From Tissierellia bacterium (GTDB lineage Bacteria; Bacillota; Clostridia; Tissierellales; Peptoniphilaceae), in assembly GCA_012728295.1 (NCBI GenBank), contig JAAYFJ010000010.1:1-64000 (forward strand): a DNA stretch of 64,000 bases. Direction: 5' to 3'. Below, piece after piece: positions 9,301-18,330 of the stretch (the first letter of the stretch is position 1; the number at the start of each line of letters is the position of its first letter). The translations under genes and the position numbers were made by a program. The notes below the pieces were generated by a model, which was given only the letters and a program-made list of their open reading frames with translations, was not told the DNA's origin and did not search any database.

Positions 9301-9853
9301 ATTGGTATTGGATACTGAGGTATATTCAAACACTGGTGGACAATCATCTAAAGCTACTCCAACAGCTGCGGTTGCACAATTTGCTGCTGCTGGTAAGAGA
9401 ATTAGAAAGAAAGACTTAGGAATGATAGCAGCCACATATGGATATGTATATGTAGCTCAAATAGCACTTGGTGCTGACATGAACCAAGCACTAAAAGCAA
9501 TAAAAGAAGCTGAAAGTTACAATGGACCTTCTCTAATTATTGCTTATGCACCATGTATTAACCATGGCATAAGATCAGGTATGGGTACTACTGTTCATCA
9601 AGAAAAGCTAGCTGTTGATGCAGGTTACTGGCACTTATACCGATTCGACCCAAGAAAATCTGATGAAGGCAAGAATCCTTTTACTCTAGATTCCAAAAAA
9701 CCAACTGGATCTTTCATGGACTTCATACTTAGTGAAGTGCGTTACTCTTCATTAAAACAAAAATTCCCTGAAATAGCTGAAGAACTTTTCAAAAAAGCTG
9801 AAAAAGACTCAATTGCAAGATATGAAAGCTATGTGAGAATGGCTAGAGATTAA
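6329..9853 (+). CDS. nifJ: pyruvate:ferredoxin (flavodoxin) oxidoreductase
   Basis: Oxidises pyruvate with CoA to acetyl-CoA and CO2, reducing ferredoxin; the central enzyme of anaerobic pyruvate breakdown. The single 1174-aa chain has the full domain order. First comes the N-terminal pyrimidine-binding domain (YPITPSSTMAE). The gamma-type and linker regions follow, then two 4Fe-4S clusters (CIQCNRCSTVCP about 689-700 and CTGCGNCEQVCP about 745-756). Last is the thiamine-diphosphate domain with its own cluster cysteines (GACAGCGETAY about 810; GDGWAYDIGFGG). ATG 6329 is preceded by AAGGAGG at 6-base spacing; the longer frame from 6287 lies within the promoter. It is transcribed alone, with its own promoter and terminator. 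Confidence 0.97.
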   Translation: MSRIMKTMDGNAAAAHIAYAFTDVAAIYPITPSSTMAEHIDAWSAEGRKNVFGQTVTVKEMQSEAGAAGAVHGSLQAGSLTSTFTASQGLLLMVPNMYKIAGELLPGVFHVSARAIASHALSIFGDHQDVMAARATGFALLASGSVQEVMDLGSIAHLSAIKGRVPFVHFFDGFRTSHEIQKIEVIEYDELAELLDMDAVKAFRNRSVNPEHPFTRGTAQNPDIYFQEIEASNPYYLQIPDIVNDYMMKVSHLTGREYKPFVYYGDPEAENVIVAMGSVTQTIEETIDFLRTKGEKVGVVEVHLFRPFSAKYFLDVMPKTVKRIAVLDRTKEKGALAEPLFLDIKDIYYNSENQPLIIGGRYGLGSKDTTPSQINAVYKNLASANPKDGFTIGIIDDVTNLSLPIEETLVTEPLSTIKCKFWGFGSDGTVGANKSAIKIIGDGTDMYAQGYFDYDSKKSGGITISHLRFGKEPIKSTYLISEPDFISCSKQAYVDQYDLLRGIKKCGTFLLNTVWSPEDLETHLPSKLKRDIANNDVDFYIINATKIAVDLGLGGRTNMIMQSAFFKLSEVLPLDVATTKLKESIVQEYGTKGEEIVNMNYAAVDAGIDSMVKIEVPEAWKTIADKEVVKKEVPAFIENILEPMVRQEGNDLPVSTFVGMEDGTFPASTSAYEKRGIAVNVPEWVSENCIQCNRCSTVCPHAAIRPILLDSEEEANKPVEFETIQATGKGLEEYKYRMQVSTLDCTGCGNCEQVCPAKNKALEMKPLEEQVKKQGNNWDYAMSVKNYGDIIGNDNLKNTQFAQPLLQFSGACAGCGETAYVKLATQLFGDRMVIANATGCSSIWGGSAPSTPYCANQEGKGPSWANSLFEDNAEYGYGMAISINTNRKKLQKAMEDFIALDADKEINDLFTLWIDQKEDEKISKEVFVKLVPLFDKKFQDEKANIALKNVEDLKDFIIKKSIWIIGGDGWAYDIGFGGVDHVLASGENINILVLDTEVYSNTGGQSSKATPTAAVAQFAAAGKRIRKKDLGMIAATYGYVYVAQIALGADMNQALKAIKEAESYNGPSLIIAYAPCINHGIRSGMGTTVHQEKLAVDAGYWHLYRFDPRKSDEGKNPFTLDSKKPTGSFMDFILSEVRYSSLKQKFPEIAEELFKKAEKDSIARYESYVRMARD

Positions 9854-9863
9854 TTATCTTAAT

Positions 9864-9909
9864 AAAAAACTGACTCCGGAGTTATTGTTTCTTCGGAGTC
9901 AGTTTTTTT
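9864..9909 (+). terminator. terminator of nifJ
   Basis: A perfect 15-bp stem, AAAAAACTGACTCCG (9864-9878) with its complement at 9894-9908, encloses a 15-base loop and ends in seven T. It starts 10 bases after the nifJ stop. Confidence 0.9.
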
Positions 9910-9968
9910 ATAGATTAAAAAGTATATTTGGGGTAAAATATAAGGTAAGATGTTTTAAGGAGATAATA

Positions 9969-10886
9969 ATGAATAATAATATTTTAAGCAACTTACCAAG
10001 TACAATAATAATTAAAGAATATATTCCAATGGCACCATATACAACTTTTAGAGCTGGTGGCAGCACAAGATTCTTTGCTGAAGTAAATAGTATAGATGAT
10101 TTAAGATATTTAATAGATTTCATTAAATCCAATGATGTGGAATACTATATACTGGGAAATGGATCGAATACTCTTGTTAGGGATGGTGGCTATAATGGAG
10201 TTGTTATTAAATTAGGTAATGAATTTTCTAAGATTGAGGTGCAAGGAAGGTTTATTACAGCAGGTGCAAGTGCAACATTAGCAGCTCTTTCTAAATCAGC
10301 ACTTGAAAATAGTTTGGCAGGACTTGAATTTGCTTCAGGAATACCAGGCTCAGTAGGTGGGGGAGTAAGGATGAATGCTGGAGCATACGGTGGGGAAATG
10401 AAGGATGTTTTTTTTGGAGCCCAAGTTTTAAGCTCTAGCAATAAAATTTATTCTCTATCTTATGATGAAATGAATTTTGGTTACCGTAATACAGTAATTG
10501 ATAAAGAATCTTTCATAATATTAAGTTGTGGATTTTGTTTAGAAGAAGGTGACCATAGAGAGATAAAAGAAAAAATGGATGATTATAGTAAGCGAAGATT
10601 TGATAAGCAACCTCTAAATTTTCCAAGTGCTGGATCAACATTTAAGAGGCCTGATGGATACTATGCAGCTAAATTAATTGAAGATTGCGGATTAAAAGGA
10701 TTAAGATATGGAGGAGCAGAAGTTTCTGCAAAGCATTCTGGATTTATTGTCAATAAAGGCAATGCTACAGCTAAAGATATAGAGGATCTCATGAATATTG
10801 TAAAGCATAGAGTAAAAGAAGTTTATCAAGTAGATCTTGAACCAGAAGTAAGGCTGATTGGTGAATATTTTGAAGATAATAGGTGA
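9969..10886 (+). CDS. murB: UDP-N-acetylenolpyruvoylglucosamine reductase
   Basis: Reduces UDP-GlcNAc-enolpyruvate to UDP-MurNAc with NADPH and FAD in peptidoglycan precursor synthesis. Seen are the FAD-binding stretch (ILGNGSNTLVRD, 61-72), the GIPGSVGGGVRMNAGAYG block (124-141), the catalytic proton donor Ser223 in SAGSTFKRP, and Glu293 in the C-terminal EPEVRLIG. The 305-aa, type II-like length is normal for Firmicutes. ATG 9969 has AAGGAGA 5 bases upstream; the longer frame would start inside the nifJ terminator. The 3' end overlaps the next gene by about 17 bases. Confidence 0.96.
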   Translation: MNNNILSNLPSTIIIKEYIPMAPYTTFRAGGSTRFFAEVNSIDDLRYLIDFIKSNDVEYYILGNGSNTLVRDGGYNGVVIKLGNEFSKIEVQGRFITAGASATLAALSKSALENSLAGLEFASGIPGSVGGGVRMNAGAYGGEMKDVFFGAQVLSSSNKIYSLSYDEMNFGYRNTVIDKESFIILSCGFCLEEGDHREIKEKMDDYSKRRFDKQPLNFPSAGSTFKRPDGYYAAKLIEDCGLKGLRYGGAEVSAKHSGFIVNKGNATAKDIEDLMNIVKHRVKEVYQVDLEPEVRLIGEYFEDNR

Positions 10887-11601
10887 TTACCATACTCATA
10901 CAGTATATAGCCATGGAAAGGGAACCATTGAGGATAATTTAAAGGCTGCAATAAATATGGAGTTGCATTATATAGGTATTTCTGACCATGGACCAAATCA
11001 TGTATTATATGGATTAAAAAGAGAAAAATATTCTACGATGAGGAGAGAAGTAGATTTATTGAATAAGAAATACAATTATTATGGCACAAAACTTCTCCTT
11101 GGGGTAGAAGCTAATGTTATAGGGTTTGATGGAACAATAGATGTAACGGATGAGGATAGAGTATACTTGGACTATATTTTATTAGGCTATCATTACTTAA
11201 TTAAGATGTGTACCATTGAAGATTATTATTTGTGGTTTGTCAGAAATCAAATAGACCAAAGTTTTTATTGTTCTAAAAAATTTAAGGATATTACTACGAA
11301 AGCTCTTATTAAGGCAATGGAAAGATATCCTATTTTAGCAATAACGCACCCCGGCGCAAAAGTTAATATAGACATTGATGAATTAGCTAAAGCTGCTAAA
11401 ATTAATAATGTAGCATTAGAAATAAATGAAAAAAACCATGAGCTTTCTATTGAAGGTTTATCGAAACTTGCTGATACTGATAACTTATTTCTACTTAGTA
11501 GTGATGCACATAGATCCATTGATGTTGGACAAGTAAGTAATGCTATTAACAGGGTTGAAATTGCAGGAATTGACCCTGTGCGTATAATGAATTTTAGGTG
11601 A
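10870..11601 (+). CDS. PHP-domain phosphoesterase
   Basis: A polymerase-and-histidinol-phosphatase (PHP) domain hydrolase of the YcdX-like group; the substrate is unknown. Metal-binding motifs are visible: DYHTHT near the N-terminus, SDHGPNH, a GVEAN Glu, THPGA and the C-terminal SSDAHR. The start is uncertain. TTG 10870 (giving MKIIGDYHTHT) has GGTGA 5 bases upstream; GTG 10861 and TTG 10858 are alternatives. It overlaps murB and is 4 bases from rapZ. The same neighbourhood occurs in other Clostridia, which is established context but not proof of function. Confidence 0.85.
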   Translation: MKIIGDYHTHTVYSHGKGTIEDNLKAAINMELHYIGISDHGPNHVLYGLKREKYSTMRREVDLLNKKYNYYGTKLLLGVEANVIGFDGTIDVTDEDRVYLDYILLGYHYLIKMCTIEDYYLWFVRNQIDQSFYCSKKFKDITTKALIKAMERYPILAITHPGAKVNIDIDELAKAAKINNVALEINEKNHELSIEGLSKLADTDNLFLLSSDAHRSIDVGQVSNAINRVEIAGIDPVRIMNFR

Positions 11602-11605
11602 TGTT

Positions 11606-12454
11606 ATGGATATATTATTGATTACAGGAATGAGTGGTGCTGGAAAATCAAAGTCTTTAAAAATATTTGAAGACCTTGGGTACTATTGCATGGACAACTT
11701 ACCACCAGCGCTATTAGATCAGTTTACAGATCTTTGTATAACAACTAATAAAAAAATTGAGAAGATTGCCATAGTAATAGATACTAGAGGGGGAGTGTTC
11801 TTTGAAGACTTCTTTGAGGAAATATCTAAGTTAAGCGAAAAAGACATTAGCTATAAAATATTGTACCTTGATGCTTCCGATAAAGTGTTGGTGAAAAGGT
11901 TTAAAGAACTAAGAAGACCCCATCCATTAAGTATAGATGGTAGCTTAACAAATGGTATAGAAGCAGAACGAGAAAGGCTTTTGGAAGTAAAAAAGAGAGC
12001 AGACTACATTGTTGACACTTCTAAATTAACTGATAAACAACTTAAACAAGAACTGATAAATCTTATGTCGGATACTGGGGACAGGAGAATAACTGTTTCC
12101 GTAGTGTCATTTGGCTTTAAAAACGGAATCTTGATCGATGCTGACTTAGTATTTGATGTACGCTTTTTGCCTAATCCTTTTTATATTGAAGACCTAAAAG
12201 ACAAAGATGGCTTGAATAATTTGACAAAAGAATATATATTTTCATGGCCTCAGACAGAAATATTCATTAATAAAACAATGGAAATGCTCGAGTTTTTATT
12301 ACCCTTTTATGTTTTAGAAGGAAAAACTCAATTAGTTGTAGGAATAGGTTGCACTGGAGGTTTCCATCGTTCTGTATCCATTGCTAATGAAATTTGTAGT
12401 AGGCTGACATCAGATGGTCACAGAGCAATATTAAGCCATAGAGATAAGAAATAG
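11606..12454 (+). CDS. rapZ: RNase adapter / nucleotide-binding protein RapZ (YvcJ)
   Basis: A P-loop protein; in E. coli RapZ senses glucosamine-6-phosphate and guides RNase E to GlmZ, and in Firmicutes YvcJ binds nucleotides and affects competence-related expression. Walker A is GMSGAGKS (8-15). The C-terminal half has the conserved DVRFLPNPFY and GCTGGFHRSV motifs. The 282-aa length is typical. AGGTGA, overlapping the PHP gene stop, lies 4 bases before the ATG. It sits in the conserved rapZ-yvcK-whiA order. Confidence 0.95.
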   Translation: MDILLITGMSGAGKSKSLKIFEDLGYYCMDNLPPALLDQFTDLCITTNKKIEKIAIVIDTRGGVFFEDFFEEISKLSEKDISYKILYLDASDKVLVKRFKELRRPHPLSIDGSLTNGIEAERERLLEVKKRADYIVDTSKLTDKQLKQELINLMSDTGDRRITVSVVSFGFKNGILIDADLVFDVRFLPNPFYIEDLKDKDGLNNLTKEYIFSWPQTEIFINKTMEMLEFLLPFYVLEGKTQLVVGIGCTGGFHRSVSIANEICSRLTSDGHRAILSHRDKK

Positions 12455-12463
12455 AGGTGTATA

Positions 12464-13462
12464 ATGGATTACAGATACGAACCTCACGTTGTTGTAATTG
12501 GTGGAGGTACTGGCCTTTCGATTTTATTGTCCGGTCTTAAAAGATTTACTAGCTATATAACTGCAGTAGTTACAGTTGCAGATGATGGTGGAGGTTCAGG
12601 CGTACTAAGAGAAGACATTGGAATGCTCCCACCTGGTGATATAAGAGCCTGCATTTTAGCCCTAGCAAATATGGAACCTAAAATGGAAAAACTTTTAAAC
12701 TATAGATTTGAACAAGGTGCATTAAAGGGACAAAGTTTTGGTAACCTATTTTTAGCAGCTATGAATGGAATTTATGGGCGGTTTGATTTAGCTGTTCAAG
12801 AAACATCTAGTGTATTAGCAGTAACAGGAAAGGTATTCCCAGTTACTTTAGAGGATATTGCATTAACTGCTCTTTTTGAAGATGGCCAAGTTGTTACTGG
12901 CGAATCAATAATACCCAACTATGGAAAGAATTCTAGGTCGAAGATAGTTCAAATGAGCACCAGTCCTAAAGAAATATATACATCTTCTCACGTGCTTGAA
13001 GCTTTAGATAGTGCTGATATTATTGTACTAGGTCCGGGAAGCTTATATACTTCTGTAATTCCAAATTTGCTAGTGCAAGGAATAGTGCCATCAATAATTA
13101 ATTCAAATGCGCCTAAAGTCTATATATGCAATGTTATGACTCAAAGCGGTGAAACATATAGATATTCGGTAAAAGATCATGTACAAGCAATTTTAGACCA
13201 TAGTGCAGAGACATTATTAGATTACGTTGTTATTAATGATGCTCAAATTCCAGAGGTTGATTTGGTAAGATATAGTGAAGAAGAGTCAGAACCAGTAATG
13301 TATACTAAGGAAGATGAATTGTTTTTAGAGGAAAAAGACATTAAGCCTCTGCTAGGTGATTTTTACCAAGTTAAAAGTGGTTATATTAGGCATAACAGTC
13401 TTGCTTTAGGACAAAAACTAATTACTATAGCTGATATGCATAAAACAGATAAAAGCGAATAG
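12464..13462 (+). CDS. yvcK: gluconeogenesis factor YvcK/CofD-like protein
   Basis: A CofD-fold protein. In B. subtilis YvcK is needed for growth on gluconeogenic carbon sources and for normal cell shape, and it binds UDP-sugars. The sequence has the N-terminal nucleotide-binding motif GGGTGLSILLSGLKRF, then VTVADDGGGSGVLRED with GMLPPGDIRACI, and LGPGSLYTSVIPNL in the second half. The length of 332 aa is usual. It lies 9 bases after rapZ and 8 bases before the NUDIX gene, in the same operon. Its partner pathway here is inferred from the family only. Confidence 0.94.
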   Translation: MDYRYEPHVVVIGGGTGLSILLSGLKRFTSYITAVVTVADDGGGSGVLREDIGMLPPGDIRACILALANMEPKMEKLLNYRFEQGALKGQSFGNLFLAAMNGIYGRFDLAVQETSSVLAVTGKVFPVTLEDIALTALFEDGQVVTGESIIPNYGKNSRSKIVQMSTSPKEIYTSSHVLEALDSADIIVLGPGSLYTSVIPNLLVQGIVPSIINSNAPKVYICNVMTQSGETYRYSVKDHVQAILDHSAETLLDYVVINDAQIPEVDLVRYSEEESEPVMYTKEDELFLEEKDIKPLLGDFYQVKSGYIRHNSLALGQKLITIADMHKTDKSE

Positions 13463-13470
13463 GTGATGTA

Positions 13471-13881
13471 ATGATTGAGGTAAGCGCTGGTGGCGTAATA
13501 TTTTATCATAATTCTATATGTATTTTGCAAAAGTACTCTGGAGACTGGGTACTTCCTAAAGGTAGGCGAGAAAGACATGAAACACTTGAAGAAACAGCAC
13601 TAAGAGAGGTTTTTGAGGAGACAGGCGTTCGCGCCAATATTTTAGACTATATTGGTCAAATTTCATATGAATATAGGTTAGTTAGTTCAAACTACAGAAA
13701 GAAAAAGAAAGTAAATTGGTTTCTAATGGAAGCACAAAGTACTCAATGCCAACCTTTAAGAAAAGAAGGTTTCATGAAGGCTCAGTTTGTTCAAATGGAA
13801 AAAGCTCAATTAATATTAGCTTTTGACTCTGAACGTCATATTGTTCAGAAAGCAATTAAGATGCACAAAGAGGCGATGTAA
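13471..13881 (+). CDS. NUDIX hydrolase (YvcI-like position)
   Basis: A small single-domain NUDIX pyrophosphatase of 136 aa. The NUDIX box GX5EX7REUXEEXGU is complete (GRRERHETLEETALREVFEE followed by TGV, starting near residue 30). Substrate unknown; short proteins of this type hydrolyse nucleoside polyphosphates such as Ap4A or oxidised nucleotides. It sits between yvcK and whiA, abutting whiA with zero spacing. B. subtilis also has a NUDIX gene (yvcI) in this cluster, at the 5' side, so the association is conserved although the order differs. Confidence 0.9.
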   Translation: MIEVSAGGVIFYHNSICILQKYSGDWVLPKGRRERHETLEETALREVFEETGVRANILDYIGQISYEYRLVSSNYRKKKKVNWFLMEAQSTQCQPLRKEGFMKAQFVQMEKAQLILAFDSERHIVQKAIKMHKEAM

Positions 13882-14820
13882 ATGAGTTATTCGAGTCACT
13901 TAAAAAATGAACTTACAAAAATTATTCCTACTGAAGATTGCTGTATCATATCTGAAATTGCTGGATTAATTGGCTCATGTGCGACAATAAAAATACAAGG
14001 TTTTAATAAGATAGGTTTGGAATTTAGTGGGGAAAACCCTGCTGTAATTAGACTTGTTTTTAAATTACTTAAAATTCAATATGGTTATTCAATGGATATA
14101 GTAGCTGCTAAGAATAATCAATTACAACAGAAGAATTTATATAGAGGACTAGTTTATGATACTCACGTAGCTTCTGAAGTTTTATTTGATACAAGGATCA
14201 TGGAAAATGGTTCGTGGTCATTGGAACCAGTAACAACTGATAAATTAAAACTGATGAATAACCCTTGTTGTAGATATTCATATTTAAGAGGGTTTTTTTT
14301 AGGTAGTGGATTTATGCTAAATCCTAAAAAAAATTATCAACTAGAATTCATTGCTGGGCATCAAGATCAGGCAGAATATATTTCAAATCTTTTAAAAGTA
14401 GATGGTATTCCTGCATCATATTATTTACGAGGAAATATTCATGTTTTAACCATAAAAGACAGCGAGGGAATATCGGATCTATTAAGTGGCATGGGTGCAT
14501 TGAAAGCAATGCTGGAATTAGAAAATATTAGAATACTTAAAAGCATGAAGAATAATGTAAACAGAATAGTTAATTGTGAAACTGCAAATATGTCAAAGAC
14601 TATTAACAGGTCCATGATACAGATAGATATAATAAACAAAATACGAAAAACTCCACTATGGAATAATCTAGAGGAGGATCTTGTTAAATTAGCTTTATTA
14701 AGGATAAAATATCCGACTGATAGTTTGCAGGAGCTTGGCGATAGAATGTCTCCACCAATTTCAAAGTCAGCTGTTAATTATAGGTTTAATAAGCTTATGA
14801 AAATAGGGAAAGAATTGTAA
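13882..14820 (+). CDS. whiA: sporulation/division regulator WhiA
   Basis: DNA-binding protein with an N-terminal LAGLIDADG homing-endonuclease-like fold and a C-terminal helix-turn-helix. In Bacillus it influences division and nucleoid organisation; in Streptomyces, sporulation. The 312-aa length, the YLRGFFLGSGFM motif near residue 130 (second LAGLIDADG helix) and the C-terminal LQELGDRMSPPISKSAVNYR helix-turn-helix identify it. The ATG directly follows the NUDIX stop. Nothing suggests a catalytically active nuclease; the family is non-catalytic. Confidence 0.95.
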   Translation: MSYSSHLKNELTKIIPTEDCCIISEIAGLIGSCATIKIQGFNKIGLEFSGENPAVIRLVFKLLKIQYGYSMDIVAAKNNQLQQKNLYRGLVYDTHVASEVLFDTRIMENGSWSLEPVTTDKLKLMNNPCCRYSYLRGFFLGSGFMLNPKKNYQLEFIAGHQDQAEYISNLLKVDGIPASYYLRGNIHVLTIKDSEGISDLLSGMGALKAMLELENIRILKSMKNNVNRIVNCETANMSKTINRSMIQIDIINKIRKTPLWNNLEEDLVKLALLRIKYPTDSLQELGDRMSPPISKSAVNYRFNKLMKIGKEL

Positions 14821-14832
14821 AGGAAGATCTTA

Positions 14833-17800
14833 ATGAGTAAATTTGCGCACTTACATTTGCATAGCGAGTACAGTTTGTTGGATGGTTCTATTAAACTATC
14901 TCAACTGCCAAAACATATCAAAGAATTAGGTATGAATTCTGTCGCATTAACAGATCACGGTGCGATGTATGGTGTTGTGCAATTTTATAAAAGTTGCAAA
15001 AAAGAAGGTATAAAACCTATAATTGGATGCGAAGTATATGTCTGTAATAATATGAATGACAAATTGGTCAACAAGGGCGATAATAACGCATTTCATTTGG
15101 TTTTACTCGCAGAAAATAACGAAGGGTATCAAAACCTAATTAAAATTGTATCAGAAGGTTTTGTCAATGGGTTTTATTATAGGCCAAGGGTAGATAAAAA
15201 TATATTAAGAAAATATCATAAGGGAATAATAGCTTCATCCGCTTGTTTAGGAGGTGAAATTCCGCAATATTTACTTAAACATCAATATGAATTAGCAGTA
15301 AAAAGTGCTCTAGAATACGAGGAAATCTTTGGGTCTGAAAATTTCTTTTTAGAACTACAAGATCATGGCATTATTGAGCAAGCTGAAGTTAATCAAGGAT
15401 TACTGAGAATTCACTATGAAACAAGTATTCCTATGATTGCTACTAATGACGCCCATTATCTTGAAAAACAAGATGCAGACACCCATGACGTATTACTTTG
15501 CATTCAAACAGGCACAACCGTTCAAGAAGAGAATAGAATGAAATTTCCTAGCGATGAATTCTATGTTAAGTCTACAGAAGAAATGGCAGAACTCTTTTAT
15601 GAGTTTCCTAATGCTATAAAGAATACTCAAATAATAGCTGATAGATGTAATGTCGAATTGGATTTTGAAACTTTGCACCTGCCATCTTTTCCAGTTCCTG
15701 ATAATTATAGTAGTAATACTGAATATCTAAAAGAATTAATATATTCTGGTTTAAAAGAAAGATATGGAGATATAACTGAAAAAATATCAAAAAGATATTT
15801 ATATGAATTTGAAACAATTGTAAATATGGGCTATACAAACTATTTTTTAATAGTTTGGGATTTTATTCGCTATGCCAGAGAACAAGGTATTCAAGTTGGA
15901 CCAGGACGTGGTTCAGCAGCTGGAAGTATTGTTAGTTATGCTTTGAAAATAACGGATATTGATCCTTTAAAGCATGGATTACTGTTCGAGAGGTTTTTAA
16001 ATCCTGAGAGAGTGTCTATGCCTGATATAGATATTGATTTTTGTTATGAAAGAAGAGAAGAAGTTATTAATTATGTTATAGAAAAATATGGTGCAGATCA
16101 TGTGGCTCAAATCGTAACATTTGGTACCATGGCAGCGAGAGGAGCTGTTAGAGACGTTGGAAGAGCTTTGGACATTCCTTATAATATTGTAGACTCCATA
16201 GCAAAGCAGGTACCAAATGAACTTGGTATGACTTTGACTAAAGCTTTAGACGTAAACCCACAGATTAATATTGAAATTGAAAAAGACTCTACCATCAAAA
16301 AAATGATAGAGGTATCTTTAAAAGTTGAGGGACTTCCAAGACATACTTCAACTCACGCCGCAGGAGTTTTAATAGCTAAGGAACCTGTTACTAATTACGT
16401 TCCTTTAGCTAGAAATGGTGAAATTATTACAACTCAATTTAATATGACAGAACTTGAAGAGTTAGGAATGCTTAAAATGGATTTCCTTGGTTTAAGAACG
16501 TTAACTGTAATAAGAGACTCCATGAAAATGATTAAAGATAATTATGGAATTGAATTAGATTTAGACAGTATTTCGTTTGAGGACCCGGAGGTCCTAAGGA
16601 TGTTTGCTGATGCACATACATTAGGCATTTTCCAGTTTGAAAGTGCTGGAATGAGGTCTTTCCTTAAAGAATTAAAGCCTGATGCTTTTGAAGATTTAGT
16701 AGCTGCAAACTCTTTATATAGACCTGGCCCAATGAACCAAATTCCCACATTTATTAAGAATAAGCACGACAAAATGAAAATAGAATATATTCACCCCAAA
16801 CTTGAATCCATCTTAAACGTAACTTATGGATGCATAGTTTATCAAGAACAGGTTATGCAAATTGTTAGGAAGATTGGCGGCTACTCACTTGGTAGGGCAG
16901 ACTTAGTTAGAAGAGCAATGAGTAAAAAGAAAATGGATGTCATGGAACAAGAACGCCATTATTTTATTAATGGAGAATTAAGTGATTCAGGAGAGGTAGT
17001 TGTTAGCGGTGCTGTTAGAAATGGCGTTGATGAAGAAAGTGCTAATAAAATTTTCGATTTGATGATAGACTTTGCTAATTATGCTTTTAATAAATCTCAT
17101 TCAGTCGCATATGCTGTTGTTGCATATAGAACTGCATATTTAAAGCGATATTATCCAGTTGAATTCATGGCTGCTTTAATTTCGTCTATTATGTCTGACT
17201 CAAGGCAAGTTGCGCTGTATTTACAAGAATGTACAAGATTGGGAATAAAAGTTCTACCACCAGATATTAATAATAGCTTTGCTAAATTTACGGTAGAGGA
17301 TTCAAATATTAGGTTTGGACTCTCAGCAATTAAAAATGTTGGGATCAATATGATTAACACAATAATTTCTGCTAGAAAAAACGAGAGTTTCATAAATTTT
17401 TCAGATTTTGCAGAAAAAACATATGACATTGACTCGAAATCTCTAAATAAAAGGGCTGTTGAAAGTTTAATTAAAGCTGGAGTTTTTTCAAATCTTAATC
17501 ATACTAGAGCTCAGTTACTAACTCATTTTGAAAATCTTTTAACAGGTCTTTCTGACAGACAAAAAAAAGCACTAGAAGGGCAATTCAATATGTTTGCAGA
17601 TTCTAATGAACATAAAACTTTTTCTATTCCGTATGTAAAAGAATTATCCAAGTCTGAACTTCTTAATTTTGAAAAAGAGGTAAGCGGTATTTATTTAAGT
17701 GGACATCCATTAGAAGATTATAAAAAGATGATTGCAAGCGTTTCTCCATATAACAGTTCTGAAATATTTTCTATTTGCAAAGAGGGTGGAAACCTATCTA

Positions 17801-18315
17801 TAAGAAATCAGAACAGCATAAGTTTTTCTGGAATGATCTCAACAATCAGAACTATGGTAACAAAAAACAATCAAATAATGGCTTTTTTAACTATAGAGGA
17901 TTTAGTAGGACAACTGGAATGCATTATGTTTCCTAAAGTATATAAGCAGTATGCTACACTTATTAAAGAAGGATCAATAGTTTCGATAAATGGCAAGCTT
18001 ACTTTTTCTGAAATAGAGGATCCTAAAATAATCATAGAAAACATTAAGGAATTGACACTAAATAATACTATGGATTTTACTTCTAAATCCCAAATATATT
18101 TACAAATTAATCGAAAAGACTATTCTTCGTTAATTCCCTCCATTACAAACCTTTTAGAAGGTCAAAATGGTAGTATTAAAATAAAAATATATATTCAACC
18201 TGATAAAGCACTTCTTCTATCAGAACGACAATTATGGCTGAAACCTGACACTGTTAGTGAATATATACCAAAATTAGAGAAAATACTAGGAGAGGAAAAC
18301 GTTATTATTAAATAG
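14833..18315 (+). CDS. dnaE: DNA polymerase III subunit alpha (DnaE)
   Basis: The C-family replicative polymerase. The 1160-aa protein has an N-terminal PHP domain (HLHSEYSLLDG; DHGAMYGV; NDAHY) that keeps its metal-binding residues. The palm carries PDIDIDF (about 396-402) and the GPGRGSAAGS and LPRHTSTHAAGV blocks. The C-terminal part has helix-hairpin-helix and OB-fold regions (about 995-1080). In low-GC Gram-positives DnaE works beside PolC, typically handing over RNA primers; that is family knowledge. PolC is not in this window. The gene is followed by pfkA after 15 bases, an order also known from Bacillus. Confidence 0.97.
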   Translation: MSKFAHLHLHSEYSLLDGSIKLSQLPKHIKELGMNSVALTDHGAMYGVVQFYKSCKKEGIKPIIGCEVYVCNNMNDKLVNKGDNNAFHLVLLAENNEGYQNLIKIVSEGFVNGFYYRPRVDKNILRKYHKGIIASSACLGGEIPQYLLKHQYELAVKSALEYEEIFGSENFFLELQDHGIIEQAEVNQGLLRIHYETSIPMIATNDAHYLEKQDADTHDVLLCIQTGTTVQEENRMKFPSDEFYVKSTEEMAELFYEFPNAIKNTQIIADRCNVELDFETLHLPSFPVPDNYSSNTEYLKELIYSGLKERYGDITEKISKRYLYEFETIVNMGYTNYFLIVWDFIRYAREQGIQVGPGRGSAAGSIVSYALKITDIDPLKHGLLFERFLNPERVSMPDIDIDFCYERREEVINYVIEKYGADHVAQIVTFGTMAARGAVRDVGRALDIPYNIVDSIAKQVPNELGMTLTKALDVNPQINIEIEKDSTIKKMIEVSLKVEGLPRHTSTHAAGVLIAKEPVTNYVPLARNGEIITTQFNMTELEELGMLKMDFLGLRTLTVIRDSMKMIKDNYGIELDLDSISFEDPEVLRMFADAHTLGIFQFESAGMRSFLKELKPDAFEDLVAANSLYRPGPMNQIPTFIKNKHDKMKIEYIHPKLESILNVTYGCIVYQEQVMQIVRKIGGYSLGRADLVRRAMSKKKMDVMEQERHYFINGELSDSGEVVVSGAVRNGVDEESANKIFDLMIDFANYAFNKSHSVAYAVVAYRTAYLKRYYPVEFMAALISSIMSDSRQVALYLQECTRLGIKVLPPDINNSFAKFTVEDSNIRFGLSAIKNVGINMINTIISARKNESFINFSDFAEKTYDIDSKSLNKRAVESLIKAGVFSNLNHTRAQLLTHFENLLTGLSDRQKKALEGQFNMFADSNEHKTFSIPYVKELSKSELLNFEKEVSGIYLSGHPLEDYKKMIASVSPYNSSEIFSICKEGGNLSIRNQNSISFSGMISTIRTMVTKNNQIMAFLTIEDLVGQLECIMFPKVYKQYATLIKEGSIVSINGKLTFSEIEDPKIIIENIKELTLNNTMDFTSKSQIYLQINRKDYSSLIPSITNLLEGQNGSIKIKIYIQPDKALLLSERQLWLKPDTVSEYIPKLEKILGEENVIIK

Positions 18316-18330
18316 ATTCGGAGGTTGATT